From Bdellovibrionales bacterium (GTDB lineage Bacteria; Bdellovibrionota; Bdellovibrionia; Bdellovibrionales; UBA1609), in contig JADJNU010000001.1 in the NCBI GenBank assembly GCA_016714165.1, positions 868,001 through 932,000 on the forward strand: DNA of 64,000 bases, given 5' to 3'. The position numbers and the translations under genes are program-made. The notes under the pieces were generated by a model. It worked only from the letters and a program-made list of their open reading frames with translations. It had not been told where the DNA came from and did no database searches. Positions 35,252 through 43,493 of the stretch are shown one piece after another; positions within the stretch are counted from its first letter, which is position 1, and every line of letters starts with the position of its first letter.

Positions 35252-35782
35252 ATGAAAACACAGCGCTTGCTTCTGGCCTTATTATTGATCCTTACATTCA
35301 ATCTCGCGAGCGCAGCTCGGTCTGCGAGCAAACCAAAGCCGATCGAAAAACTGAGCGGAATGGCCCTTAATTGCCATGACGGAGACACCTGTCGCGTGAA
35401 AATTTCTGACAAAGAAACCAGAAAAATTCGTCTTGCAGGCATTGACGCCCCTGAGATCAAACAGCCCTTCGGCAAGGAAGCTCAAGCGCATATCGAAAAA
35501 TTGATCAAGGATAAGAAAGTGGACCTCGAATGCGAGGGGATGAGCTTTGATCGCCACACTTGCCGAATTCTCTTAGGCCCCCTTGACGTTGGAAGAGAAA
35601 TGGTTCTGTCAGGCATGGCGTGGGACTCCCCCCTCTATTCAAAGAAAAGGTACACTGAGAACATGACTCTAGCTAAAACAGAAAAAAAGGGACTTTGGCG
35701 GGAACCTGCCTCGGTTTCTCCCTATTGCTTTAGAAAACCGACTTCCAAACATTGTAAAAATAGACAGGAATATATGCCATGA
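35252..35782 (+). CDS. Secreted thermonuclease (SNase-like)
   Basis: ATG 35252 follows GAGG; an earlier ATG at 35237 only lengthens the signal peptide. The 176-residue protein has a cleaved signal (ending LASAAR) and a staphylococcal-nuclease fold: NCHDGDTCRVKI (calcium-binding aspartate), IRLAGIDAPEIKQPFGKEAQAHI (catalytic Arg and Asp), and DRHTCRIL where the second catalytic arginine lies. Four extra cysteines in the C-terminal tail (SPYCFRKP, SKHCKNR) suggest disulfides and periplasmic or external action on DNA or RNA. The stop overlaps the uup start (ATGA). Confidence 0.85.
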   Translation: MKTQRLLLALLLILTFNLASAARSASKPKPIEKLSGMALNCHDGDTCRVKISDKETRKIRLAGIDAPEIKQPFGKEAQAHIEKLIKDKKVDLECEGMSFDRHTCRILLGPLDVGREMVLSGMAWDSPLYSKKRYTENMTLAKTEKKGLWREPASVSPYCFRKPTSKHCKNRQEYMP

Positions 35783-37595
35783 TCCTTGTGAACGTTTTTG
35801 ATCTTCACAAATCCTTCGCGAGCAAAGATCTTTTTGGCGGTATAAGCTTTGGTATCAATGAAGGTGAGCGGACGGGCTTGGTTGGCCCCAACGGCTCTGG
35901 AAAATCAACCCTCATGAAAATCATCGCCGGAATGGCCTCGCCCGACAGTGGACGGGTCACAAAACGGAAAGGCCTCCGAATTGGCTTCTTGGAACAAACT
36001 CCCATTTTTGAGGAGGGCGAGACAATCCTCTCCTCACTTCTCAGTGCCGGCTCCGATCCAGACGAATCCTATTCTAAAGCTTTTGAATGGATAGGAAATC
36101 TAAAACTCAGCCAGTTCGGAGATGAATTCTTAGTTAAAGATTTGAGCGGAGGCTGGCAGAAAATGGTGGCTCTGGGACGAGAGCTAATGAAGGACCCAGA
36201 ACTCTTGTTACTGGATGAACCAACCAATCATCTCGATATCTCTAGCATCTTGTGGCTTGAAAACTTTCTGCGTCAGGCTTCCTTTTCTATTTTGATGGTG
36301 ACTCATGATCGATTGTTCCTCCAGCGAGTCGTGAATCGCATCATGGATCTCGACCCTCGCAATCCCCATCACCTCTTGATTGCAGAGGGGGACTATGCCC
36401 AGTACTTAGAAACCAAGGATCTTGAGCTCGCTGCACTGGCTCGACACCAAAAAGTCTTAACCAATACTTTAAGAAGAGAAACGGAGTGGCTGAGAAGAGG
36501 GGCAAAGGCTCGACAGACAAAGCAAACTGCCCGTCTCGATGCAGCCCAGGATCTCAAACAAACGGTTCAGGATTTACAAAAAAAGAATCTTCACCAAAAG
36601 GTGAAGATTGATTTTGGCGAAATCGAAAAATCACCACAAAAACTTATCGAAGCAAAAAAAATTAACAAGTCTTATGGTTCAAAAAAGTTATTTGCTGACT
36701 TGGACGTCTTGATTCGACGAAAATCCCGACTTGCCATTCTTGGGGACAATGGCACAGGTAAATCGACCCTGATTCAAATCCTACTCAAAAAACAAGATCC
36801 CGATTCCGGGTCCGTATTTCACGCAGAGGGCTTAAAAATTGCCTATTTTGAGCAAAGTCGAGAGACCATCGATCCAAATGCCAGTGTTCTAAAAAATGTC
36901 TGTCCACAGGGCGATTATGTGAGTTTCCAAGGAAAATTTATTCATGTCCGGTCTTACCTTGATAAATTTCTATTTTTTGGTCACCAGTCCGAACTTCCTG
37001 CCCATCGACTCTCAGGGGAGAAAAGGCCCGTTTGCGGCTGGCGCAGCTGATGCTCATTGAAGCCCAGGTATTGGTACTCGACGAACCGACCAATGATCTC
37101 GATTCAGATACCTTGAACGTCCTGGAAGAGGCTCTAAATGAGTTTCCAGGGGCCCTTATTCTTGTCACTCATGATCGCTTTTTCTTAGATTCGGTCGCAG
37201 ACGAACTCTTGGCTTTCCCTAAACCCGGATCCTCGGACCCTCAATTGCTGCGATTTTCAGATTACTGGCAGTGGGAAAATTGGTTCCAAGAAAACTCCTC
37301 TGACTCCGTCACCTCTCCCCGCTTTTCTGCAGAAAGCAAAGACCAAGGAGCGTCGTCGGGCGCTAAATTGCGGCTTTCTTACAAAGAAAAATTGGAGTTA
37401 GAAAACATGGAAGCCTCAATTCTAAAGCTTGAGACCGAGCAAAAGCGCCTTGAAGAATTATCCCAGTCGCCTTCAGTTTCCTCAGATAACAAAAAACTCC
37501 AGGATATCTCGAAGGAGCTTGCACAAGTAGCCCTAAAAATAGAGGAAAAGTACCAGAGATGGAGCGAACTCTCTGCTAAATCTCTCGGCACCTAA
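35779..37595 (+). CDS. uup: Uup-type ABC-F ATPase, one frameshift
   Basis: Uup is an ABC-F ATPase linked to ribosome function and genome stability. First cassette: VGPNGSGKST, LSGGWQKMVALGR, LLLLDEPTNHLDIS. The segment TLRRETEWLRRGAKARQTKQTARLD is a Uup hallmark linker. Second cassette: LGDNGTGKST, LSG-EK..., VLVLDEPTNDLDSDTL. The last 90 residues are the Uup C-terminal coiled coil. The frame breaks near 37016-37019: restoring one G in the GGGG run turns SGEKRPVCGWRS-stop into SGGEKARLRLAQLML and joins the downstream frame to TAA 37595. With one base restored the protein is about 605 residues, normal for Uup. Start ATG overlaps the thermonuclease stop. Confidence 0.85.
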
Positions 37596-37721
37596 CTACG
37601 GCCAATCCCATGCAACCGTCGATACACCCCCTCAGCTGTCAAGCCTAAATCGTCACTGGCTCTTTTGTTGTTCGTGTAACTTATTGTTTTTACTTAACTA
37701 TTTGGTGGACCGAAGCATGCA

Positions 37722-38690
37722 GTGATGATTGGCATGAAAGTGTATTTTTCGCTAAAAAACTCGAATTCGGAAAAACCGAAATTCCCCAAGAGCCGGGGCT
37801 TCCTCGCTCTCTTGACCCTTAGCCTCCTGCTCTACGCAGGCAGTGCCCTATCAGAGGAAATGGTGACCGTATCGAGTTCTCAGAAATTGCGAAAAAGAGG
37901 CTCTCCTCGCTCAGGAGCCATTGGTCGGATGATCCCGGGAAAAAAGGCCCTCTTAATAAAGAATTTCCGTCATTGGTCACTGGTTAACTACAACGGCAAG
38001 AGGGGTTTTGTTCCCAAAGACAGCCTTATTGCCGCCGAGGATGATAGCGATGCTGAGGTACGCGACAACCTAGATCAAGAATATGAATTGGAAAATCCAG
38101 AAGACCTGGAAGCAGACCAGCCAACTTGCCTGACCGGACAATGCCAAGCTTCTGCCCTGAGGAGTTCAATTCCGCGTGATTTGGGTGATTGGGATGGGGC
38201 CGGTTACCATAATCCAATTTCTAAGGGGCTCACAATTAATGTGAACCGTCCACTCGGTAGAACGCGAAGTGACGTCCTTATCCGATTCCTGAGAGAAACT
38301 GAAAATGAAGCGCGCGAATGCCGCAGAACATCCAGCAGTGTTCGTCGTCGAACGGGATTAAAAATCAGGTGTGGAAACCGTTCAAAAGGCATGTGTTATC
38401 AGGCTGTTAAAAACGCTTTGGTAGACTCTGGAATGACCAAACACTACCTACCGGGCAATCACGCCTATGAAGCTCACACCAAAGGACATTTAAAGAGAGC
38501 GGGCTTTACAAATTCTATTGGCCGCTACAACGCATTCAATGCGCCTGTTGGCTGTGTTTTAGTTTATAAAGGTGGACGGTCAGGACATATTGAGACAAGA
38601 ACCCGGGGCGGGTATTGTTCGGATTTTTGTAGAAAAAGTCCGATTAGCACGCTATTGCGTAGGCAACTAGTAGGAGTGTATTGCAAATGA
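37722..38690 (+). CDS. Exported SH3 domain protein with NlpC/CHAP-like cysteine hydrolase domain
   Basis: The 322-residue protein has an export signal (hydrophobic run residues 27-43, ending ALSEE). Residues about 46-103 form a bacterial SH3 domain (MVTVSSSQKLRKRGSP, SLVNYNGKRGFVPKDSL). An acidic linker follows. Residues about 215-322 read like a cysteine peptidase: GMCYQAVKNALVDSG with cysteine 225, VGCVLVYKGGRSGHIETRT with histidine 289. This layout matches cell-wall endopeptidases or amidases; the exact family is uncertain. It probably trims peptidoglycan in the periplasm. The next gene overlaps by 4 nt. Confidence 0.65.
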   Translation: MMIGMKVYFSLKNSNSEKPKFPKSRGFLALLTLSLLLYAGSALSEEMVTVSSSQKLRKRGSPRSGAIGRMIPGKKALLIKNFRHWSLVNYNGKRGFVPKDSLIAAEDDSDAEVRDNLDQEYELENPEDLEADQPTCLTGQCQASALRSSIPRDLGDWDGAGYHNPISKGLTINVNRPLGRTRSDVLIRFLRETENEARECRRTSSSVRRRTGLKIRCGNRSKGMCYQAVKNALVDSGMTKHYLPGNHAYEAHTKGHLKRAGFTNSIGRYNAFNAPVGCVLVYKGGRSGHIETRTRGGYCSDFCRKSPISTLLRRQLVGVYCK

Positions 38691-39274
38691 ATTCATTAAA
38701 TCGAAAGACGTTCTATACTTTCCTGAGAACTTCAAAGATCGTCCTCCTTTGCCTATCACTGACCGGGATGGGGGCCTTTGGCCGAACCGCCTCTTCAAAA
38801 AAGGCAACAAAGGAAAGAAAACCCTCTTGCTCAAAAATCTGCCAACAAGCCTTTGATGTCCGTTCTCGAATTGAAGAGCTTATTAAAAAACAGAACTTGA
38901 CTGGCGAATCACTGGCAAAGATGAAATACAACCCTGATGTGCCAGGACAAAAACTAGCCGAAAAGGAATTGGCTCAGATTATCAAGTCAGTTCAAAGCCT
39001 CGTCACAGAAGACGATCTCGACGCCATTTTAATCGTCTGGTCTGCGGCCGTGGACTTCGATCCCGGACACGCCATTGCTCTGAATAATCTAGACCTTTTG
39101 ACACCACTTTTTAACCGTCTCCGAGCCCATATCCATCTCCGCATGAGAGACCCCAAAAATCCTGTCACCAAAAAGAACCTTGAGGGAATCCTCTTCGCAC
39201 TGGCCATTGCCGAATCAGAAGTTGAAGGTATCGGCAATGACCCTGATCACAAAGTGCTTGAGTCAGAAATGTGA
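38687..39274 (+). CDS. Exported protein coupled to the SH3/NlpC-like hydrolase
   Basis: ATG 38687 overlaps the upstream stop as ATGA (an in-frame ATG at 38681 is the alternative). The product of about 195 residues has a signal peptide (ending GAFGRTAS), then a basic stretch and CSKICQQAF, and an all-helical body (AEKELAQIIKSVQSLV, DLDAILIVWSAAVDFD, NLEGILFALAIAESEVEG). No family recognised. Overlap with the hydrolase gene suggests a regulator, inhibitor or partner of it; this is inference. Confidence 0.6.
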   Translation: MNSLNRKTFYTFLRTSKIVLLCLSLTGMGAFGRTASSKKATKERKPSCSKICQQAFDVRSRIEELIKKQNLTGESLAKMKYNPDVPGQKLAEKELAQIIKSVQSLVTEDDLDAILIVWSAAVDFDPGHAIALNNLDLLTPLFNRLRAHIHLRMRDPKNPVTKKNLEGILFALAIAESEVEGIGNDPDHKVLESEM

Positions 39275-39331
39275 AGCGAACAGCAAAGAACGGTTTGAAT
39301 CTATATCAACTCCGTTTTTGTTCCACCTTAC

Positions 39332-40084
39332 TCACTCCTCCACAAGAGCGAGTTCTTTTAAGATGGTTTCAAAGAGTTCTTCCAAGCCCTTGAATTCGCC
39401 TTCTGTTGGCTCGCGCTGAGATTTGAGAGCATTGAATATCTTAGTTAAGGATCCTTGGGCGTTTGAGATAAGCGCCGAAGCGAGACTGAATAGACCCTCA
39501 CCTTCCAGACTCATTGACCCATTTTCCAAATTAGGAAAACTTCCAGTTACTTTACCGGAGAGAACCGATACAGCCTCGGGAGAGGCTGGAGTCAAAATAA
39601 CTTCAACGTCGACATTTCCATTCTCAAGTTCATTTTTATACAATTCGAGGTGATAAAATCCGTTCTTATTTACATGATCAATCACATTTTTTACCGTCTC
39701 TTCGAATTGCAAATAGATCTCTCTTGGATTTTGCAACACCAACGAAACACCAGCTGAGGCAGAAACCTGACTTTTTCCGGAAGAGGGATCTTGATAGAGA
39801 GCTAAATCCATGAAGCCACGCCCCGCTTCCCTAGGATTTGGATTTGCTTCCTCCCAACGAAACTCCGCTCTCCCACCCGTAATTAATTCCTCTGTCCCAT
39901 TTGGACCCGCCACATCGTCAAGATCTCCTCGGGTCACTTTGACCAGAATATCGTGGCCCTTTTCTTTCATCTCCTTTTCGATATAGGCATTCACTTTCTC
40001 AAGATCCAATGGATCAACGGGTCGAGCCTCAACAGCCAAGATCGCGGAAAAAGCAAACGTACCTACCAAAAGCTTGCGAATCAT
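39332..40084 (-). CDS. Exported protein of unknown function
   Basis: Start ATG 40084 follows GGGGG by 8 nt; an ATG at 40105 is in frame but lacks a site. The 250-residue protein has a signal peptide (MIRKLLVGTFAFSAILAVEA), a helical segment (DLEKVNAYIEKEMKEKG), and beta segments including AEFRWEEANPNPREAGRGFMDLALYQD and SMSLEGEGLFSLASALISN. It may be a lipid-binding-type beta structure, but no family is recognised. Convergent with the previous gene (57-nt gap). Confidence 0.6.
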   Translation of the reverse strand: MIRKLLVGTFAFSAILAVEARPVDPLDLEKVNAYIEKEMKEKGHDILVKVTRGDLDDVAGPNGTEELITGGRAEFRWEEANPNPREAGRGFMDLALYQDPSSGKSQVSASAGVSLVLQNPREIYLQFEETVKNVIDHVNKNGFYHLELYKNELENGNVDVEVILTPASPEAVSVLSGKVTGSFPNLENGSMSLEGEGLFSLASALISNAQGSLTKIFNALKSQREPTEGEFKGLEELFETILKELALVEE

Positions 40085-40340
40085 CTGATACCCCCTTATG
40101 AACATGTTTTTATTTCCCCTGCACCAATAGCCAATGCTAGTTGGGCTTGGTCCCGTTTCCCTATCAATTTCAATGCAGTCGAAAAAATTTCACAGGTTGG
40201 AAGAATTAAATGTGATTCTCTCTGCCAAGATTGTGAATAAACTTCAGTTCCTTCAAGACAGATGGGCGTCTTGGGATTCTTGGGGTTCATGGGACTGTTG
40301 GGTCCATTGTCATATGGATTCAAGCATGGTAGGCAAGGCC

Positions 40341-41627
40341 ATGGATTCAAAAGTTTGGCATCTCAAATCCAAATCCGACTACCGATTTCGCATGGGCCAC
40401 CCCTGGGCCATGGCCAATGAGCTCCAAGAGAGTCCAAAAGGGATCGAGCCTGGCTCGGCCATTGAACTTCGAGACTCTCGAAATGAATTTTTGGCCTATG
40501 GATACGGAAACCCCCAATCAAATATCGCTTTTCGTGAGTTGTCTCGCAAACCTGTTCCCATTCACCCCCTCTTTGATGATAATTTTGTCATTCATCGCCT
40601 CAGGCAGTGCCTCGACCTGCGAAAGAAGCTGGGCTGGAATCAATTTAGTTTTCGACTCGTACACGGAGAAGGGGATCACCTTCCTGGCTTGATCGTAGAT
40701 CGCTTCCTGCTCGCAGATGGCATCGGTCAGGTCTTCGTGCTCCAGGCCCACACGGCAGGCGCTCATGCTCTCCTGCCCCAAATGGTTGATGGCCTGAAAA
40801 CATTGAGTCAGGAGATGGGGTTTTCATGGGAGCAGGTCGGAATTGTGATACGCAATGATCTGGCTGTGCGAAAATTTGAAGGCTTACAACCTGAAGAACC
40901 GAAAATCCTAAAAAGCTCTATCAGGATGGACACCGAAGCGTTCTGAAATAGCTGTGGCAAAGACAAATGGCGAAAAATTATTTTCAGTTGTGACCTTCTT
41001 CGAGGACAAAAAACAGGTTTTTTTCTCGACCAAGCTCACAATATCTCCTTGGCCAAAACTTATTGTCTTTCTCTGTTTCGAGGACGAGAGGTGCGGCTGT
41101 TAGATCTCTTTAGCTACGTGGGCCAATGGAGCACTCAGTTGGGGAGTCCCCTCGCGCAAGCCGACGCAAAAGTGAGTCTCTTCGCTCAAGACGCCTCTGA
41201 GGGAGCCCTTCAGAAAACCAAGAATAATTGGGATCAAAATGGGCTGACTGGTGAGACCTTAAAATCAGACATTTTGCAGGATCTTAAAAACTCGAAATCA
41301 GAAAGTTATGAGATTGTCGTTTGTGATCCTCCTGCACTGATCAAATCACGAAAAGATCACGGACCCGGAAAACAAGCCTACGTTAAGTTGAATCGTGAAG
41401 CGATGCGCCTGTTAAAGCCAGGAGGTTTGTTTATCACTTGCTCTTGTTCAGGCCTTTTAACTGAAGAAGATTTTCAAGAAGCTCTTCTCGGGGGAGCTCG
41501 GAAAAGCCAAAGTAGATTCCAATGGATCGCTCGAGGCTCTCAATCACCCGACCATCCTGTTCTCATGGAATTTCCAGAAGGTCGTTATTTAAAAATGTGG
41601 ATCGGGATTAAGGAATCGACGCAGTAA
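40341..41627 (+). CDS. RlmI-like PUA/SAM-dependent 23S rRNA methyltransferase, three frameshifts
   Basis: The N-terminal part (RFRMGHPWAMANELQES) is the PUA-type start of RlmI/RlmK-family m5C methyltransferases, followed by FRLVHGEGDHLPGLIVDRF, a family hallmark. The C-terminal part has LLDLFSYVGQWS (SAM motif I), VVCDPPALIKS and LLKPGGLFITCSCSG with the catalytic cysteine. The middle is broken: restoring one A in the run near 40910, one A near 40947 (CTGAAATAG) and one T near 40990 gives one continuous frame through SCDLLRGQKTGFFLDQ, another family hallmark. The lost three bases bring both ends back into one frame. ATG 40341 has AGGCAAGG ahead. The true gene is probably intact. Confidence 0.75.
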
Positions 41628-41664
41628 CAATCAGAAATCAGACAAAACCGGCAAATAAGAATCA

Positions 41665-41805
41665 CTTGAACGGGCCCACTTGATTGTTGTTCCAAACTCC
41701 AACGGCGAGGATCAGGATCTTCAAACATGCATTCGCGCAGCGCCACGTTGACGGCGCCGCCCCGGGCTTTGGACAACAGAATCACCGAAGGCTTGCAGGC
41801 CAGCC
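41665..41805 (-). repeat. Post-stop dispersed element, copy 1
   Basis: Begins 37 nt after the RlmI-like stop with CTTGAACGGGCCC and TTGATTGTTGTTCCAAACTCC, and ends GGCTTGCAGGCCAGCC. Both ends match copy 2 at 43262-43478 in inverted orientation. The centre differs: here GCGCC/GGCGC forms a small hairpin and the sequence near GCATGTTTGAAGATCCTGA is shared. Relative to the upstream gene, both copies point the same way. Confidence 0.75.
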
Positions 41806-42021
41806 GCTGCATTAAAATCCAGACCTTTCTTCTCGAAGCTTTCACTGTCATTTGTCATGATCGCCGGCCAAGGGGAGGCAAAAAGTTGGATTTGATTCAT
41901 TATTTTCTCATAATCACATCTGCAAACGCATGGGCCGAACCGGCTACCGGGTAGACTTACCTGATACGCAAATAATTGCATTGCGCGTCGTAGTCCGCAA
42001 ATTTTAACTTTTAAACTTTAC

Positions 42022-42069
42022 ACTAGTTCACTGCTGTACTAGTTACTAGTCCATACATGAACTAGTAAC
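42022..42069 (+). promoter_or_regulatory. ACTAGT operator array
   Basis: GTTACTAGT 42042-42050 and ACTAGTAAC 42061-42069 form a perfect 9-bp inverted repeat with a 10-nt spacer. Two more ACTAGTT motifs lie at 42022-42028 and 42038-42044. It sits 14 nt ahead of the membrane-protein start, a place where a repressor such as the PadR protein of the same operon would block transcription. PadR family operators are usually palindromes; assignment to this PadR is inferred. Confidence 0.55.
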
Positions 42070-42083
42070 AAACGGAGGAAATT

Positions 42084-42507
42084 ATGATCATTCAAACTTT
42101 AACTTTGGGACTAATAATCGGCATGATTCATTTTGTCGTAGTTGGAATATTTATGGAAATCCGTTTGTGGACCGTATTTATCAGGATGCTCAGAAAATTG
42201 AACCTGGGTTAGAAAATGGCCGTCGAGGGGCAAGTATTTGCTTTTCCAATTCCTTGGAACTCAAATTGAAGTGTTTATCTTAACTCTTGGCTTTTTATGG
42301 ATACGTCCGCACATTCCTTTCGATGGGATATCAGGAGGGGTAATTCTTGGATTATTGTTTGCTGCAATTCGAGTGTATCCGCGATTTTGGAATATGTGGA
42401 TCCAATCAACCTATCCAAACAGATTGTTAGGATTTGAATTTGTCGGTGGCATCGTTAGCACTCTGACAATAGTTTGCAGCTTACAATTACTAGCGGGAGG
42501 AATTTAA
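42084..42507 (+). CDS. Small multi-pass membrane protein, two frameshifts
   Basis: GGAGGAAATT precedes ATG 42084. The frame begins with a transmembrane helix (TLTLGLIIGMIHFVVVG). Restoring one T near 42150 gives YGNPFVDRIYQDAQKIEPG, and one more T near 42236-42240 joins the frame 42238-42507 (LFQFLGTQIEVFILTLGFLW ... GGVILGLLFAAIRVYPRFWNMW ... GGIVSTLTIVCSLQLL). The restored protein has about 141 residues and four membrane helices; it resembles DUF1761-type small membrane proteins, uncertainly. As given, only short pieces would be made. It is followed after 2 nt by padR, forming an operon. Confidence 0.6.
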
Positions 42508-42509
42508 CA

Positions 42510-43117
42510 ATGAAAGATTTAAAGACGTTTCCTGATTCTTGTTTTATAGTGCTCTCCATTCTTTCAGAGGGAGAGGTTCATGGCTATGACCTTGAAAAAT
42601 TGGTATTCAATCGAGGCTTTCGATTCTGGACACAATTGGGGCGATCATCAATTTACAACTCGCTCCGAATGCTTGAAAAAGTGGTTTAGTGAAAACCAAA
42701 TTACAGGAAGGTGGAGGCCAACACGTAAAGTATTTGCGATTACCAAACCTGGTTTACAGACCTTAAAAAGGAAGGTTACAAACACTTGGCGAATCCTGCC
42801 CACTGGAGGAGCGAAATTGATCTCGGAATTTATGCACCGCCTCTGTTAGATCAACCTGATAGACAAAAAGCCATATCTGAAACTTTAGAGCGCCTCCAGG
42901 AAAGAGTCGAGTTCATCAATGAGCGACTCAAATGGTGCCGAGATCGTAAGCTTGAGTTGCCAGCCCTAACCTTTGAGCGCACAGCAGTGATGCTGGAGGC
43001 TGAAATTCAATGGCTGAAAAACACCTTCAAAAGATTGGGATCCGCCCTTCCGAATTTTCATATGAAGATTGGCAAAATTATGAATATCGCGAGCCACCGA
43101 AATCTGATTTGCTTTAA
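42510..43117 (+). CDS. PadR family transcriptional regulator, four frameshifts
   Basis: GGGAGGAA lies 10 nt before ATG 42510. The N-terminus is a PadR winged helix: FIVLSILSEGEVHGYDLEKLV, then RSSIYNSLRMLEK. Restoring one A near 42684, one G near 42715, one A near 42770 and one A near 43042 gives a continuous frame through GRPTRKVFAITKPGLQ (wing), an C-terminal dimer helix (LERLQERVEFINERLKWC, MLEAEIQWLKNTF) and SEFSYEDWQNYEYREPP to TAA 43117, about 203 residues. PadR proteins repress nearby membrane or efflux genes, matching the upstream gene and operator. Four lesions in 600 bp mean either local low read quality or a decayed gene. Confidence 0.6.
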
Positions 43118-43261
43118 TTCGATTAATTTACTTTAACTTCATAGGGATTTCTAGTCATTGACAGCTTTCAAACGCCGCTCTTCCAGCTTCTTCCCCGAAC
43201 CCAATGGTCGTCCTCGCTTGATTTTCTCCTCTCATGATCGCCATTCGAAGTTGGAATCCAT

Positions 43262-43478
43262 GGCTGGCCCGCAAGCCTTCGGTGATTCTGTTGTGTCCAA
43301 AAGACACAGGGAGCTGACTGAAGCAAATCTCAGGAATTCAGGATCGAGTTCGGCTTGGTGCAGTGCTCACAACGTGAGCGCTGCTGCCGGACGCATGTTT
43401 GAAGATCCTGAATTCCTGAGATTTGCTTCAGTCAGGCGCCCTTGGAGTTTGGAACAACAATCAAGCGGGCCAGTTCAA
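43262..43478 (+). repeat. Post-stop dispersed element, copy 2
   Basis: Starts GGCTGGCCCGCAAGCC and ends in GGAACAACAATCAAGCGGGCC then AGTTCAAG. Compared with copy 1 it has a longer centre holding the 32-bp foldback at 43314-43435. It ends 16 nt before the purF stop, so on the purF transcript it is the 3' untranslated region, as copy 1 is for the RlmI-like gene. Confidence 0.75.
43314..43435. repeat. Long perfect foldback inside repeat copy 2
   Basis: A 32-bp perfect inverted repeat: left arm 43314-43345 (begins CTGACTGAAGCAAATC), right arm 43404-43435 (ends TTGCTTCAGTCAG). The 58-nt loop folds again: CGGC 43351-43354 with GCCG 43386-43389, and GCAGTGCTCAC 43360-43370 with GTGAGCGCTGC 43374-43384 (one G-U pair) closing an AAC loop. 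It may terminate both padR and purF transcripts or stabilise their 3' ends; no T-run is needed for such a stem to matter. Confidence 0.85.
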
Positions 43479-43493
43479 GAATCACTAATAAAA

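Larger units (their letters stand above)
41628..42083. other. Intergenic region holding repeat copy 1 and the padR operator
   Basis: Contents: dispersed repeat 41665-41805, a run of unassigned sequence to about 42000 with short frames on the minus strand that I reject, and the ACTAGT operator at 42022-42069 ahead of the membrane-protein gene. Confidence 0.5.

Noticed and set aside
40096..40350. Minus-strand frame of 84 residues with NPKNPKT
   Set aside because: No ribosome-binding site, overlaps the RlmI-like start; likely chance in a GGG/TTG-rich stretch.
41585..41981. Two minus-strand frames overlapping repeat copy 1, with MFEDPD and WSLEQQSSGPV segments
   Set aside because: Similarity to the frame in copy 2 is explained by shared DNA, not coding; frames differ and are short.
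43314..43435. Integron attC site
   Set aside because: Arms are perfectly paired without the bulged bases and R/L boxes of attC, and no integrase is present.
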